Shown: positions 22,418-33,110, counted from the stretch's first letter. The stretch is 64,000 nucleotides of DNA from Acheta domesticus (GCA_031308135.1 JAHLJT010004567.1:129341356-129405355); one strand, 5' to 3'. Translations and numbers: made by a program. The notes: a model not told the origin generated them from the sequence alone.

Positions 22418-23130
22418 TTAATGGTGCTACAGAATGTCACAGATTTACCCGTATTAGCTTTCTATATCCTTGGGTCTGGGCTAGGTATTTGGAATCGCCA
22501 CATACTCTTGCTAGCAGCCATCTATCGCCGCCCAAACTACATTTTTTTTGTAATTTTTCCAATTTTTCGGTTTCCTAATGATAGAACCGAAATATTAATT
22601 TTAAAATATTAAAGAACAGTAAAACCTTGTCCTAAATGGCAATTTTCTTTGAAAAATTTGGAGAAGTTTAAAAAAAATGTTTCAGCGCCGCTAAAAATGT
22701 AAAATTGAGCTCTTTCTCTCAGAAAACATTCGAGTTTTCAAAAAATTTCATTTGAAGCTCTCATACTCACAAATACAATAGTGTTCACAAGTTGCTGGAA
22801 ATGTGTATATTAAAGGTGTGAGAAATCTTTATAAAAAATTACCTTTATGTAATTTTTGCAAAAACAAAAAATACCGCAAATTGAAATTCACGTCATATTA
22901 AAGAGCAATGAGCACTATCGGTACGAAAAGTTTGAAGAAAAAATTTAGAACAATTCATGAGAAAATGGCGTTTGAGTGTTTATGAAAATGCGAAATTTTG
23001 TGCTAGTTTTCACAGAAAACGTTTTGAGTTCTTGAGAAACTTTACTAGACATTATTTAAAGCAAGTGTACTGGTAAATATAATAATGTAAACAAAGAGCC
23101 ACTAATGTAACGTAACATTACTTCAAATAC
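22418..23130 (+). mobile_element. R1-family repeat, 5' part
   Basis: Starts TTAATGGTGCTACAGAATGT and follows the 59077 copy (TTCCTAATGATAGAACCGAA, TTAAAGAACAGTAAAACC, ACTTTACTAGACATTATTTA). The 3' half is missing. Confidence 0.7.
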
Positions 23131-23838
23131 ATTGAAACAGGGACAGTAACACAGATTACCAATATATTTTAATTAGAAGCGTTTCAAAAATGAAAAACGC
23201 AAATTATATTCATTGTCACATTTCACGTAGGTTTTTCAAATATTTACGTACTTTTTAGCGATATCATTTTTCGGCACTAACAGCATGCGAACGATTTTAA
23301 TAAAATTATTCCAAAAATACACATAAAATAAACTCAAAACATAAGTAATACATTACGATGACACTAAATCCACAACACCAATATTTATTATGACTGACAC
23401 ACACACACACATATGTACCTAAAATTCTTTCTAAATCTCAGTGATAAATTTTCTATCGTGTTCATTTTCTGAATCGAGGTATAAACATACATTGTTAAAT
23501 AACAACTTCCTTTTCATGGCAACCACTTTAATATCAAAATCACTCTCCGTTTCTTTTTGTCAGCGAACATAACTGGTGAAAAAAAATCAGAGAAACTGTT
23601 GTTTGAACATTTCAGAAATTTTGCCAATTTGGTTCCCCTTATATGGACCACTTACGGACATTTTAAAAACGATCATTAAAGATAATTTGAAGCTTATGTG
23701 TAAAGAAACGTATTGCACAATAAATACATCTATAATGTATATTTTGACGATGTGAGAGGCAAGCCGCAAAATTTACATTTTTTTAGTATCTGAGAAAAAC
23801 CAGGTATAGAGCAATATGAAGTATACACGGAGTGATAT
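23131..23838. other. AT-rich repeat-like DNA with a short (AC)n tract
   Basis: No gene recognised. A CA-repeat of about 18 bp lies near 23396. Parts near 23720-23830 resemble the middle of R1 (GACGATGTGAGAGGCAAG). Confidence 0.45.
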
Positions 23839-24840
23839 ACGTAGTATAGGGAAAGTTATGTAATACAACGCGAAAAAATGGAGAATTTTCGGCGAAAAAA
23901 AATTAATTGCCGGGCAGTGAAAACAAACTAGTGGGGCTACAGAATGGCACAGACTTTCCAGTATTAGTTTTTTTATTTCTTTGAATCTTCGCTAGCTATT
24001 CAAAATTGCCACAAACTATTTCTTGCGAGCTGTCATCTATCACCGCCAAAACTACTTTTTTTTGTAATTTTCTTAATTTTTCGGTTTCCTATTGCTAGAA
24101 CGGAAACATTAAGTTTAGAATATTAAAGAACACAAAAACCCAGTCATAAATGGAAATTTCTTTTTAAAAATTATGTGCCGTTTAAGAGAAAATGGCGTTT
24201 AAGTGTGTGGCGTCATACAGATGTATTAAAACACAGACGAGGGTGGGTAGAATAAACAGTTGGTTTATTAAAAAAAACACTGACCGAAGTCGTAAAACAC
24301 CATAACACTGCCTTCTACTAACTAAATAAATAGAGCCCACCACAAGAAGTGATATTACAGTGCGGCTACCACATCGCCAAACAACAAACGTTTCTCCTCG
24401 GTGTGATGCACCGCTCTGCCGAGACAAACCTACATGTCTCACGACTGACGACAAATTAATGCCGGCTTCTCCTCCGCGTGCTAGTCGCACATCCTCCTGC
24501 TCACACAGCTCGAAATACAGAAAAGAAGAAGTGGGGCGTTCGTCACCCGGCTTTTAAAGGCGCCCTGGCGTCTTCCCCCGCCACCGTTGCCGTCCCAGCA
24601 CCTGAGAACGACGCTACGCGCTCGGAAAAACCGATGCGTCATTGCGCGTCACCACGCCAGATGTCCAGCCCTTTGTTCAGCTTCCGGTGAAATTCTACCG
24701 TCTGCGCGTTTGAGCGTGCATGACGCTACAAAGTGCTACTAAAAATGCGAAAATTTGAAGCTAATTTTCACAGAAAATGTTTGAGTTTTCAAAATACTTT
24801 ATTTGAAGTTATTTGAAGCACACTCACTAATTAAGGTGTG
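23839..24840 (+). mobile_element. R1-family repeat 5' part hosting a solo LTR
   Basis: A minus-oriented R1 3' end piece (23839-23925) is joined to a plus-oriented R1 start (ACTAGTGGGGCTACAGAATGG at 23927). The body runs to 24205, is interrupted by a solo LTR, and resumes at 24736 with CTACTAAAAATGCGAAAATT. Without the insertion the sequence is collinear with 59094-59420. Confidence 0.75.
24206..24730 (-). mobile_element. Solo LTR of an LTR retrotransposon
   Basis: The 525-bp insert begins TGTGGCGTCAT and ends ATGACGCTACA (an imperfect 11-bp terminal inverted repeat of the TG...CA type). It is flanked by the 5-bp target duplication AAGTG at 24201-24205 and 24731-24735. In minus orientation a TTTAAAAG promoter-like box precedes the middle, and AATAAA occurs near 24265 close to the end, so the LTR is read leftward. 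No internal region remains, so it arose by LTR-LTR recombination. A 5-bp duplication fits Ty3/Gypsy or BEL/Pao; the superfamily is not determined. Confidence 0.85.
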
Positions 24841-24889
24841 TGAAGTTAGTGGGCTGAATTTTGAAAAATACAAATATTTTGAGAGTTCT

Positions 24890-25620
24890 GAGTAGCGAGC
24901 AAAGAGTTCTACAGTTCTCGAAAAGTTTCGAAAAAAGTTCTGAAAAATTTTAAAAATGATCGCAAAAAAAATAAATTCAAAACCAAAAAAGGGCTACGGG
25001 ACAAAAACAGAATTACCAAAATTTTCTAACAAGTCCATATTGCGGTCAAAGAGTTCTATAGTTCTAAAAAAATTAAAACAAAAATATCAAAAAATTGCAA
25101 AGTTATTGAAAAAATTAACTTTCATTTTATCAACAACTCACAAAATTATGTATCTCCAAATCTAACCATGGCTCTCGGTAGCGAACAAAAAGTTCTAAAG
25201 AAAGTTCAATTACACATTTCACGTACAAAGTCAAACACAGGAATTATCAATATATTTTGTCCATTTTGTCTGAAAATTCGCAAGAAAAAATTTTCAAAAT
25301 TCTATTTCATCAGTTCTGACCAGAGTACTAGCTAGCGGTCAAAGAGTTCTAAAGAAAGTCCCCATACACTTTGCCTGTCGTACGTCAAACACGGAAATTA
25401 TTCAATATTTTCGTGTTCATTTTTTGAAATCGAATATTTGCGAGAAAAAAATTCAAAATTCGAGTACATCAGCTCTGAACAGCGCGCTGGGTAGCGGTCA
25501 AACAGTTCTAAAGAAAGCTCCAATACACTTATCCCGTCGGACGTCAAATACATAAATTATTCAATATTTTCGTGCTCATTTATTTGAAAACGAATATTCT
25601 GCATTTTCAGAAACGCTCAA
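24890..25620 (+). repeat. Tandem array, about 137-163 bp units x 5
   Basis: The word (T)AGCGGTCAAAGAGTTCTA or variants starts units near 24893, 25042, 25179, 25332 and 25495. The last two units are most alike, sharing TCAATATTTTCGTG and AAGAAAG. The array lies between the solo LTR region and the LTR retrotransposon, with no recognisable exon at its side. Confidence 0.7.
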
Positions 25621-25968
25621 ACGTCATTTTGAGTGGCAGAATGTACAAAATACGCTAAAGATAACGTAATAAATAGCAGGAGACACGAGGGGGGTTGTTA
25701 TTCTGTTTTCTCAGAATGAATTTTGAGTTTTTACACTAACTTTGAAAACACCAGGTATTATTGCAAATGATAGCAGGTCTTAATCCAGTATTGGATAACT
25801 TGCACCAACCTATGACCTATAAATTGTTGTAATCGGCCACATTCAATGTCAAAAACAATAAGATAACTAGTTATTAATAAATAGATAAGAGATAGGCGGG
25901 GGATGGGCGGGTGTAAGTGTGTGCGGGAAACCGACACACTACTAAATGATTAATTAATTTATGGTTTA

Positions 25969-26349
25969 TGTAGTATATGGCCGGCAATTCGAAATTGTCG
26001 CGGCAAAGAGCGCCGGGGGCGTGCACAGAGCGTCGGCAGCTGGAGCGCCGAGTTTCGCCGAACGCGCCAAAAAGCGCGCTCAGAACAGCAATGACTACTC
26101 CTTGGACTTCAAGCACCATCAAGCGAGCCAATTAGGAGAAGCCGCGGGAAGCCATACGCGGGAGCTGGCCGACATAAAAAGGCGCCGGCGGCAGATCTCA
26201 GGAGACAGAGTGCGCGCTGCGTAGTGTAAGCCGGACGGCAGAATGTTTTACTAGAGTTTTGTTGCATCTGTACATGGCGGCCGAGTGGGCCAAGATTTTG
26301 TGTATAATAAATCTCCTTTTAAGAAAGCACGTGTTTCTGAGATACAACA
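25969..26349 (+). repeat. 5' LTR
   Basis: Begins TGTAGTATATGGCC and ends AGATACAACA. A TATA-like ACATAAAAAG lies at about 26172 and AATAAA at about 26308, giving a plausible promoter and polyadenylation signal in plus orientation. GC-rich in its first half. Confidence 0.9.
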
Positions 26350-26350
26350 G

Positions 26351-26363
26351 TGGCGACGAGGAT
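26351..26363 (+). other. Primer-binding site, probably tRNA-Ser(GCU)
   Basis: TGGCGACGAGGAT lies 1 nt after the 5' LTR. It is complementary to the 3' end of insect tRNA-Ser(GCU) including CCA, as I recall that tRNA. A near-identical second copy (CAACAGTGGCGACGAGG) occurs at about 26403-26419. Confidence 0.75.
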
Positions 26364-26611
26364 AAACTCGGAGAGCGTGATGGCTGCAGGCGTCGCCATA
26401 CAACAGTGGCGACGAGGAAAAACTTCGGAATGAAGTGTGGCTGTGCGGAAACGGGACAAAGTGCAACTGTCGCTACAACAGTGACGAGAGAAATTAAGAG
26501 AACAATGGGCGTCGAGGTAAATTAGTATGCGCAACGCTGAGAGAGAAACTGGACTCGTGTGAAAAACTTGCCTACAGTATAGTGCAACTGCTGACAAAAA
26601 GGTATTGCAAA

Positions 26612-27118
26612 ATGGCCTCAGAAGCGGAAATGGTGCAAGTGCTAGAGGATATGATAAAGCGGCAGCTAGAATTTGGGGAGCAAATGGAACGGCAGCATCG
26701 GCAGTTTATGGAAGATTTGGAGAGGCAGCAGGAAGAACGGCAGTAGCAAATGGCAGCCTGGGAAAAACGCAACAAGCTATGGTTGGACGGCACGCCGCAG
26801 CAGGCGTGTGCACGGAACGCGTCTGACGCGGCCGGGGCGATTGGAGTGGCGACGCCGCGGGTCGCATCGCAGGAGACACGGGTCGCCCCTACAGGTGCAG
26901 GCAGCCGCACGGGGTGCGACGCGACAGTCGGCGCGAAGGCAACCATACGTCAGCAGGAGGCGCTGGGGCAGCAAGCTACCATGGTGGCGAGAAGGCATCA
27001 CAGAAATCGGCTAGGGACCGCGACACCAATAGCGCGGTCCGGCGGAGCCTGCAGCGTGGTAGCCGGGAGAAGGTCGCCGCAAGGGCGGCGCAGCGCAGTA
27101 CTACTAGAGGCCGCGTAG
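26612..27118 (+). pseudogene. Gag-like reading frame with an internal stop
   Basis: ATG at 26612 opens MASEAEMVQVLEDMIKRQLE, a charged Glu/Gln/Arg-rich coiled-coil start of the kind seen at the N-terminus of insect Gypsy Gag proteins. A TAG at 26744-26746 interrupts it, then the same frame continues as QMAAWEKRNKLWLDG to 27118. No zinc knuckle is present in this frame. The long downstream ORF overlaps its end in the -1 frame. Confidence 0.6.
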
Positions 27119-28710
27119 CTGATAACGCGGCGAGGGCAAGCAGGCGGCCGGGTGAGCAGCGGGTCCAGAGCGCAGCGCGGCAGGCAACGAGGACGCAGAT
27201 AAATGCAGAGGAAGCATTCTGGAAGGCATCGAGCTCGGCGCGGAGGCCGAGTGAGCGACGACAAAGGGAGCCACGAAGGGTAATGGAGTTCACGGTGGTA
27301 CAAAACAAGAGGGAAATGTGCTCAAAGCAAGGTAGGGACTGCACAAGCTGTAGTAATAGCAAAAGTAGGGATACGTGTAATAGCAGCAAGGAAGTGAAGT
27401 TATTCTGTAAGAACTTGGTGATTAGCGTCAGAGACCTATGGAAAGGGATTAAAATATATGGGAAAATATGTGCCGTAGGTGATAGCAGTAATATATTAAG
27501 CGGTCAGCACAGATTGAGCACTAAGGTTTACAGTGAATTGAAACCAAAGGACACGGCAAGAAAATGTAAACCAGTTCTAGTAAGAAACGCGTGGCAGGAG
27601 CTAGCAGAATTAAGTAGTAAATTTAGGTCACAAGATGACGGGCTTAGTGAAAATTTAGGAGGGAAACTGGTAAAAGGCAAGGCAGTGCTAGAATCGGAGT
27701 TTCAGGTTATGGACACGCAGCGGCTGGCACAGCCAGGTAGCGAGGCTGGCGAGGTCGAGACACCAGGTAGCGGGGCATCCGCCCCTGAGAGGTCAGCCGG
27801 GCAGGTAACGCAGCGCCGTCCGGCAGGAGGCCGCGGCTCGGGTGAGCCGGTGCAACAGGACAGGCAGCAAGCGGCCGAGGCAGCAGCTCAAGTCGGGACC
27901 ACAGGAAGTGACCACAAGGGCAAGTCTAATGGCAACGAGCAAGCGAGAGCTTTTCATGGTAAAATGCGAGGAGTGAACTATGACGACATGGTAAAAAGGG
28001 TAGAAATATACCATAAGGGGGTAGTGCAAGACGATCGCGGGTACATAGAGGTAGACCAGGTTGAATTAGGCACGAAAGTGGCTAGTGAGCTCAAGAATGA
28101 GGTGAACAGTAGAAAACCCTGTGTTAGGGAGAGTTATTCAACTAGTGGCGCGCTGGGAAATCGGTTAGAAAGATGGCAGGCGTCAGCAAATGACCTACAG
28201 GACATGAGGCTAGGCTTTGCGTTTAAGCAAGAATTCGAGAAGGCCAGTGTAGTGGGCAGTGGAAAACAATGTGACATGATGCCCGTAGTTAGTGAAGCTA
28301 AGTCCAAAAATGGGGTGACGAAAAGTGACTCAAGTGCTTCGCAGCAAGCAAAGTTACGGGGCCTGGTAGCGGGTGTGTTTCGAGAGCGGTGCGTCAAGAG
28401 CAATAGTGGCAGGTCTACCAAACGTAAAACCATACGGAAGAGATGGTCAAATACACATGATAGAGTGATGCCATGGGTTGGACAGCAGGAAACAGTAGTA
28501 ATGCTAGGGCAAAATGCGGTGAAAGTGAAACGCGGGATAACAATTCAAGTATCCAGTGCAAATGGCATCCGGAAATTAGTTTTCGCAAGTGTTCAGCTAG
28601 TAAGGGTGAAAAGAGTATACTTAGATTACTATCATAAAGAAAGGTTAAGGAAAAAGCTGACAGATTTTCCAGTTATGGGGTGCATTATGTTTCTGTTTCA
28701 CATTTGTTAA
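26914..28710 (+). CDS. 598-residue ORF of unknown function inside the LTR element
   Basis: An uninterrupted 598-codon frame, in the -1 frame relative to the Gag-like frame and overlapping it by about 200 nt, the arrangement common for gag/pol. The first 120 residues are Arg/Ala/Ser-rich and basic. A Cys-rich patch follows (CSKQGRDCTSC then CNSSKE). The middle is Gln/Ala/Gly-rich, and the C-terminus ends LRKKLTDFPVMGCIMFLFHIC with a hydrophobic tail. I find no DTG protease, YxDD reverse transcriptase, RNase H or integrase motif. The other two frames contain many stops here, which argues that the frame is or was coding. I do not recognise the protein. It could be a rearranged Gag, a captured host segment, or a frame kept for RNA packaging. 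Confidence 0.6.
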   Translation: MRRDSRREGNHTSAGGAGAASYHGGEKASQKSARDRDTNSAVRRSLQRGSREKVAARAAQRSTTRGRVADNAARASRRPGEQRVQSAARQATRTQINAEEAFWKASSSARRPSERRQREPRRVMEFTVVQNKREMCSKQGRDCTSCSNSKSRDTCNSSKEVKLFCKNLVISVRDLWKGIKIYGKICAVGDSSNILSGQHRLSTKVYSELKPKDTARKCKPVLVRNAWQELAELSSKFRSQDDGLSENLGGKLVKGKAVLESEFQVMDTQRLAQPGSEAGEVETPGSGASAPERSAGQVTQRRPAGGRGSGEPVQQDRQQAAEAAAQVGTTGSDHKGKSNGNEQARAFHGKMRGVNYDDMVKRVEIYHKGVVQDDRGYIEVDQVELGTKVASELKNEVNSRKPCVRESYSTSGALGNRLERWQASANDLQDMRLGFAFKQEFEKASVVGSGKQCDMMPVVSEAKSKNGVTKSDSSASQQAKLRGLVAGVFRERCVKSNSGRSTKRKTIRKRWSNTHDRVMPWVGQQETVVMLGQNAVKVKRGITIQVSSANGIRKLVFASVQLVRVKRVYLDYYHKERLRKKLTDFPVMGCIMFLFHIC

Positions 28711-29127
28711 AGTTTAATTTAAATGTATTATTTGACAATGGAAATTATTTGAGTGTATTCATTTTGACGAAGTGTGTCAAGTAAATGTGGGGAATCAAAG
28801 TTAATTATTTTGGTTTCTCAAGCACCTGGTTTCAAATGTATAGATGGTAACTGGGAATTTGTTAATGTCATGAATTTGTGTTCATGCTGATTGTTTTATT
28901 TTGACGTTCGTTTAGCGAAGAGCTATTTTCGTATATTTGTACAACAATGTAAAATGCCAGAGAAGTTAGGAAGTTTCATGTGTACCTTGAGGAGATGTAG
29001 TATGGTTGTAAAACGCAAGTGCCGTAATGTAGACGCATGACTGCGATCAGTTTCTTATGTCTTATGAGTTTGTTACAGTGACTGTCCCCTGAGCAACGAA
29101 TGGAGCGTGCCGCTATTCGTTGCATTT

Positions 29128-29139
29128 GGGTGGGGAGGG
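29128..29139 (+). other. Polypurine tract
   Basis: GGGTGGGGAGGG directly abuts the 3' LTR at 29140, where plus-strand DNA synthesis would start. Confidence 0.75.
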
Positions 29140-29520
29140 TATAGTATATGGCCGGCAATTCGAAATTGCCGCGGCAAAGAGCGCCGGCGGCGTGCACAGA
29201 GCGTCGGCAGCTGGAGCGCCGAGTTTCGCCGAACGCGCCAAAAAGCGCGCTCAGAACAGCAATGACTACTCCTTGGACTTCAAGCACCATCAAGCGAGCC
29301 AATTAGGAGAAGCCGCGGGAAGCTATACGCGGGAGCTGGCCGACATAAAAAGGCGCCGGCGGCAGATCTCAGGAGACAGAGTGCGCGCTGCGTAGTGTAA
29401 ACCGGACGGCAGAATGTTTTACTAGAGTTTTGTTGCATCTGTACATGGCGGCCGAGTGGGCCAAGATTTTGTATATAATAAATCTCCTTTTAAGAAAGCA
29501 CGTGTTTCTGAGATACAACA
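29140..29520 (+). repeat. 3' LTR
   Basis: Same length as the 5' LTR, starting TATAGTATATGG (a G to A change from the expected TG) and ending AGATACAACA just before the GTTTA target duplicate. Confidence 0.9.
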
Positions 29521-29525
29521 GTTTA

Positions 29526-30382
29526 CTAGTTCATTGCTGTGTGTTTACAGACCTGAAACAAAACACGTAACGGTGTACTTAATACCCTTGCGGGCCTTTT
29601 CGCTTCTTTATGCCCTAGGGCCTTTTGAATACTTTATGGCCCGCTGTTATACCAACACAACACACAGAACTTAGTTATGAATTCGATTTTGTAAAGTTAA
29701 AATGCAAGCAAATACAATAAATAAATGGCATAATGCTTAAATAAATAAAATAAATTGTTATAAACCTTATTTTGCTTATTTGATATGAAAATTGAAATTT
29801 TGAAATGTTTCCGTGAACTTATAATTGCCATCATTCACTCGCATTTCACTGTTACGTACCATCTTTTTTAGTGACATAATTATATTCTTCTTTAGTGGCG
29901 GTACTCGTAATAGTAATAAGATATATAAGGCACATCGGCTAACATCCTCGAAATGTTATTTTTTGGTGTTTTGACATATTCTAAATAACGTTTGACAATA
30001 GGCGCTAATAACCTAAAAGTACCGTTTCATCAGCGCAATTTACACTGTTATTCACGCTGGTAAATCTCAAATACACCATAAAGAGTTTTATATATTTCTC
30101 AAGATTTTAATGGAAACCACTGTCCATAGTTTTGTTAGCTTTTGCGAGAATTTCCACAGGAACTTCACAATATTCTTTCATTTTGTACGAACAAATCAGT
30201 CCAATAACGATTATGCAATAGAAATTAGATATACACTCTGTTTTGTTTATCTGACGTCATATTGACAAATGACTGTTACAATGCGTCTTTTCACTTTAGA
30301 CGCAAGAAATATTATAAAATGTTTCGAATTCTTGTTTTATTCAGCAACGAACTAGTAAACCATAAAGTTTTGTATGCACCAC
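29526..30382. other. AT-rich DNA, nothing recognised
   Basis: No gene, tandem repeat or known element recognised in this stretch. Confidence 0.5.
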
Positions 30383-30488
30383 GGGCGTTACTAGATGTTT
30401 TTGCCCCTCAGGCGACTTCCAACCCCTCGGGCCAGAGGCCCTCGGGTTTGGAAGTCGCCCTCGGGGCAAAAACATCTACTTAACGCCC
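30383..30488. mobile_element. Near-perfect palindromic foldback element (106 bp)
   Basis: Two arms of about 50 bp (30383-30433 and 30437-30488) pair almost completely: GGGCGTTACTAGATG at the left end faces CATCTACTTAACGCCC at the right. TTTTTGCCCC/GGGGCAAAAA and GGCGACTTCC/GGAAGTCGCC lie inside. A GC-rich core and a 3-nt loop complete it. It looks like a small MITE or foldback insert. Confidence 0.85.
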
Positions 30489-30934
30489 TTGATACATAAA
30501 TTAACTATTATTGTGCATAGCGGATGGTAAAAATCCGTTTGTTAGAGCTCTGACCAAGCCTTAATAAAAGCCAAAATGTTCGCAATGTAAATGACGTTTC
30601 TTTGCTGACCGAAACTCAAGAAAAGACCACACTACTTATAAAATGTATTCTCATAAAAAAACAATTATTTTCATTCCGTGTATTTCGATACTTATTCCAT
30701 ACTTATTTCCATACTTATTCATGTTTACCATTTCCAATTGTCAGTAAATTTGCGGTCCAAAAAGCCCCCAGGTATAGTACTTGATTGTAAATTGCAGATA
30801 TGGTACAAGGGGTACACAACTACTGAAATATAACAATATTGCAATTATATGCATTATAGACACTTCCCATGGGACAACATAGTTTTTCTTTTACTGTTAT
30901 ATCACTAACGGTTTCGTATATTATTGTTATCTCG

Positions 30935-31140
30935 CTCCTACGTAGGTACTTTTTCCATACACGTTGCTGCTGAGAGTTAGTGGAATGGGTGTCGGCAAGT
31001 TGACTCTGAGGTTCTGAATTTTGGTTTTAGAGGCGAAAAATATTTGCTGGTTCAAAAACCACTTTTGCAGGTTTACGTGGTAGTATGCTACTGCGAAGCA
31101 GTTAGAAATAATGCAGGAAACTAGATTTTGTTGCACCACT
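30935..31140 (-). mobile_element. Head of the tRNA-like R1 subfamily (diverged fragment)
   Basis: On the minus strand it starts ACTAGTGGTGCAACAAAATC and follows the order of 8515-9420 (CTGCAAAAGTGG, ACCAGCAAATATTT, AACCTCAGAGTCAAC), with more substitutions than other copies. Confidence 0.55.
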
Positions 31141-31800
31141 AGTTTTCAATAAAAATAAAGAACATGTTAATACAATTCATGAAATGGTTCAAAAAATATA
31201 TCCGTTTTAACTGAAAAGTAGAAAATTTAGCGTTGGTTTTGAAATTGAGAGGTTTTATAAAGGTTCTATAATACTTAGAGTACGTCTCCAAACCTAGATT
31301 TCTTAATTTTTTGTCCCAATATTTTTGGCGAAAATTGGAGTTACGAGTATTTCATTGCTTTGTGAAATGATGCAAAACAATATCTAAAGTGCATCTGAAT
31401 GCCACTCTCATTGTGCAGATTCGGAAATCGCCGATACGGGAAAAGTTTTCAAAGAAGGATGATCTGCTATAGAATTTCTCCGTCTGTTATGAGTGACGTC
31501 ACGAGAGAGCGTCAAGACCTATTTAGATGATAGTTGTAGAATTCCCTCGATTCGTAAAACGTTTCTTGTACGTTGCATAAAAAATCTGGACATGTGTAAT
31601 GGGCATCAGAGAAAGTTTTGTAATGTGTGAACAAAAGTGGCGGTTATTCGACAGAATAAATAATATTATGGGTCACTGAAACAGAATTTTAATTTTTTAC
31701 TGCACTACTTTACTCTGTATCATTGGCTCTGATGAAAACGTAACCTATTTAAAAACATTGAAAAGCTAGTATATTGTAATTTTGTTTTCCAATTACTTAC

Positions 31801-32067
31801 ATATATTACTTCGTAATCTGGTACAGTGTAGTGCTTCCTTCTGTCGCAGGTATCAAATGCAACGATTATTAACTCATTTTGATGACGATGTGCCACATTG
31901 TGGTTCGTGTCGAAACTTTCGTTATTTTTTTTCCCAAAAGTGGGCAGCAATAGAAATTGTCCATTAGATGGTCCTTGAGACGGTGTTTCAGCACACACAC
32001 AAGAACCAACCACCGTAATGAAAAACAAAACAAACTTCAGATGGCAATCCATGTCTAAAACTATCAC
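31801..32067 (-). CDS. Candidate signal-peptide exon (possible first exon of the IR gene or of another gene)
   Basis: From an ATG at 32067 the frame gives 89 codons and then meets a strong donor, TAT|GTAAGT. The protein starts MIVLDMDCHLKFVLFFITVV with a hydrophobic stretch ending GSCVCA, a convincing secretory signal peptide. A polar region follows with one N-glycosylation site (NNES). It is on the same strand as the IR exons and would end in phase 0, as the exon at 19668 requires, but at least one lobe-S1 exon would still be missing. I cannot match the mature part to any family. It could belong to a different secreted or membrane protein. Confidence 0.4.
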
Positions 32068-32629
32068 TGCACCCGATTTATTGAAAACTTCTGCACACGT
32101 TTTCTGACGATTTACGTGTTCCTGCTCATAAATAATTATAACTCATCAGCATGTCTGGACGAAGGCCGCAACAAAACTTTCAATATTCGTGGCCGAAATT
32201 TTTGTACAACACGAATACTTCCCAAGACGAGTGACTTGAGCACTAGTAAAACTCTTTACGTTTCCACTGGCTGCGCGAGGCGAACTTTGCCAAGAGGTAC
32301 CTGAGGTAACCTAAAAAAACGCTATTGGAAGCGACCGTTTGTTCACGCGAAAAAACAATTGCTCAAAATATTACTTTTGACCGATTGTTCTCCTATTACT
32401 GGTAATTATCAGAAAAAGATCACACATGGCTCCATGTGTTAATAGGCAAATAGAGAAATAGGAAAAAATACCCATTTTGCTGCACAGCGAACCGAAAAGA
32501 GGAGGCGCAACTGAAAGACCTCGTCCCCAGGTCCCCAGCAGTTTTCATTAAAAATAAATAAAGTACATTTACTTCTAATAACAAAACGGTACGTATAAGG
32601 TACATCTTTTCTTGCAGAAATTAATCCTA

Positions 32630-33110
32630 TTTACTTTCCCGTATACATACGTATATACGGAGTAATGTACGTAGAATATGGAAAGTTATATAATACTACG
32701 CGAAAAAAGGCAGATTTTTGTCAGAAAAAAAATCTTTGCCGGGCCCTGCTAACGAAAACGTGGATAAATCCAGTTGATAAATGAAGAAAAAAATCTAACA
32801 CGTGGTGTTGCCAGAATCCCTGTTTTGTGGGTCATTGATACCGAAACACCAATTGAAAGCTAAACGTCCTTCTCTCTGTCTGTCTGTCCGTCCGTCCGTC
32901 TGTGAACATCACTAAACAATACGTACTCACTATGCTTAAACAAAACGTAGCATTTGTTTCAAATTCACGATCTGGCTTGAGTCGAAACTTTGAGATTTTA
33001 AAAAAGATTCTATAAAATTTGTGGGTACTTTACATGAAAACGCGGCCATTTTCATTATTTTCTCGAAAACGACTACAATGTTCTTTCTTTAAACTTCTTG
33101 TAAGAATAGA
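32630..33110 (-). mobile_element. R1-family repeat, 3' part
   Basis: In minus orientation. The terminal CGGGAAAGTAAA is at 32631-32642, with the hairpin spanning to about 32695. The GGACGGAC block is at 32883-32902, and the body ends by about 33110 at ACTTCTTGTAAGAATAGAGT. Confidence 0.75.

Larger units (their letters stand above)
25969..29520 (+). mobile_element. LTR retrotransposon, 3552 bp, non-autonomous (no polymerase)
   Basis: Two 381-bp direct LTRs (25969-26349 and 29140-29520) enclose a 2790-bp interior and are flanked by the 5-bp target duplication GTTTA (25964-25968 and 29521-29525). By eye the LTRs differ at about 6 sites, so the insertion is recent. A primer-binding site follows the 5' LTR and a purine run (GGGTGGGGAGGG) ends just before the 3' LTR. 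The interior has a gag-like 5' frame with a stop and a long 598-codon ORF. No protease, reverse transcriptase, RNase H or integrase motif is present. It must borrow replication enzymes from a relative. The size of the interior fits a deletion derivative or LARD-like element, yet the long open frame is unexpected. Confidence 0.9.

Noticed and set aside
26572..27389. Minus-strand frames opposite the LTR element interior
   Set aside because: They are mirror frames of the GC-rich Gag-like region and have no recognisable domain.
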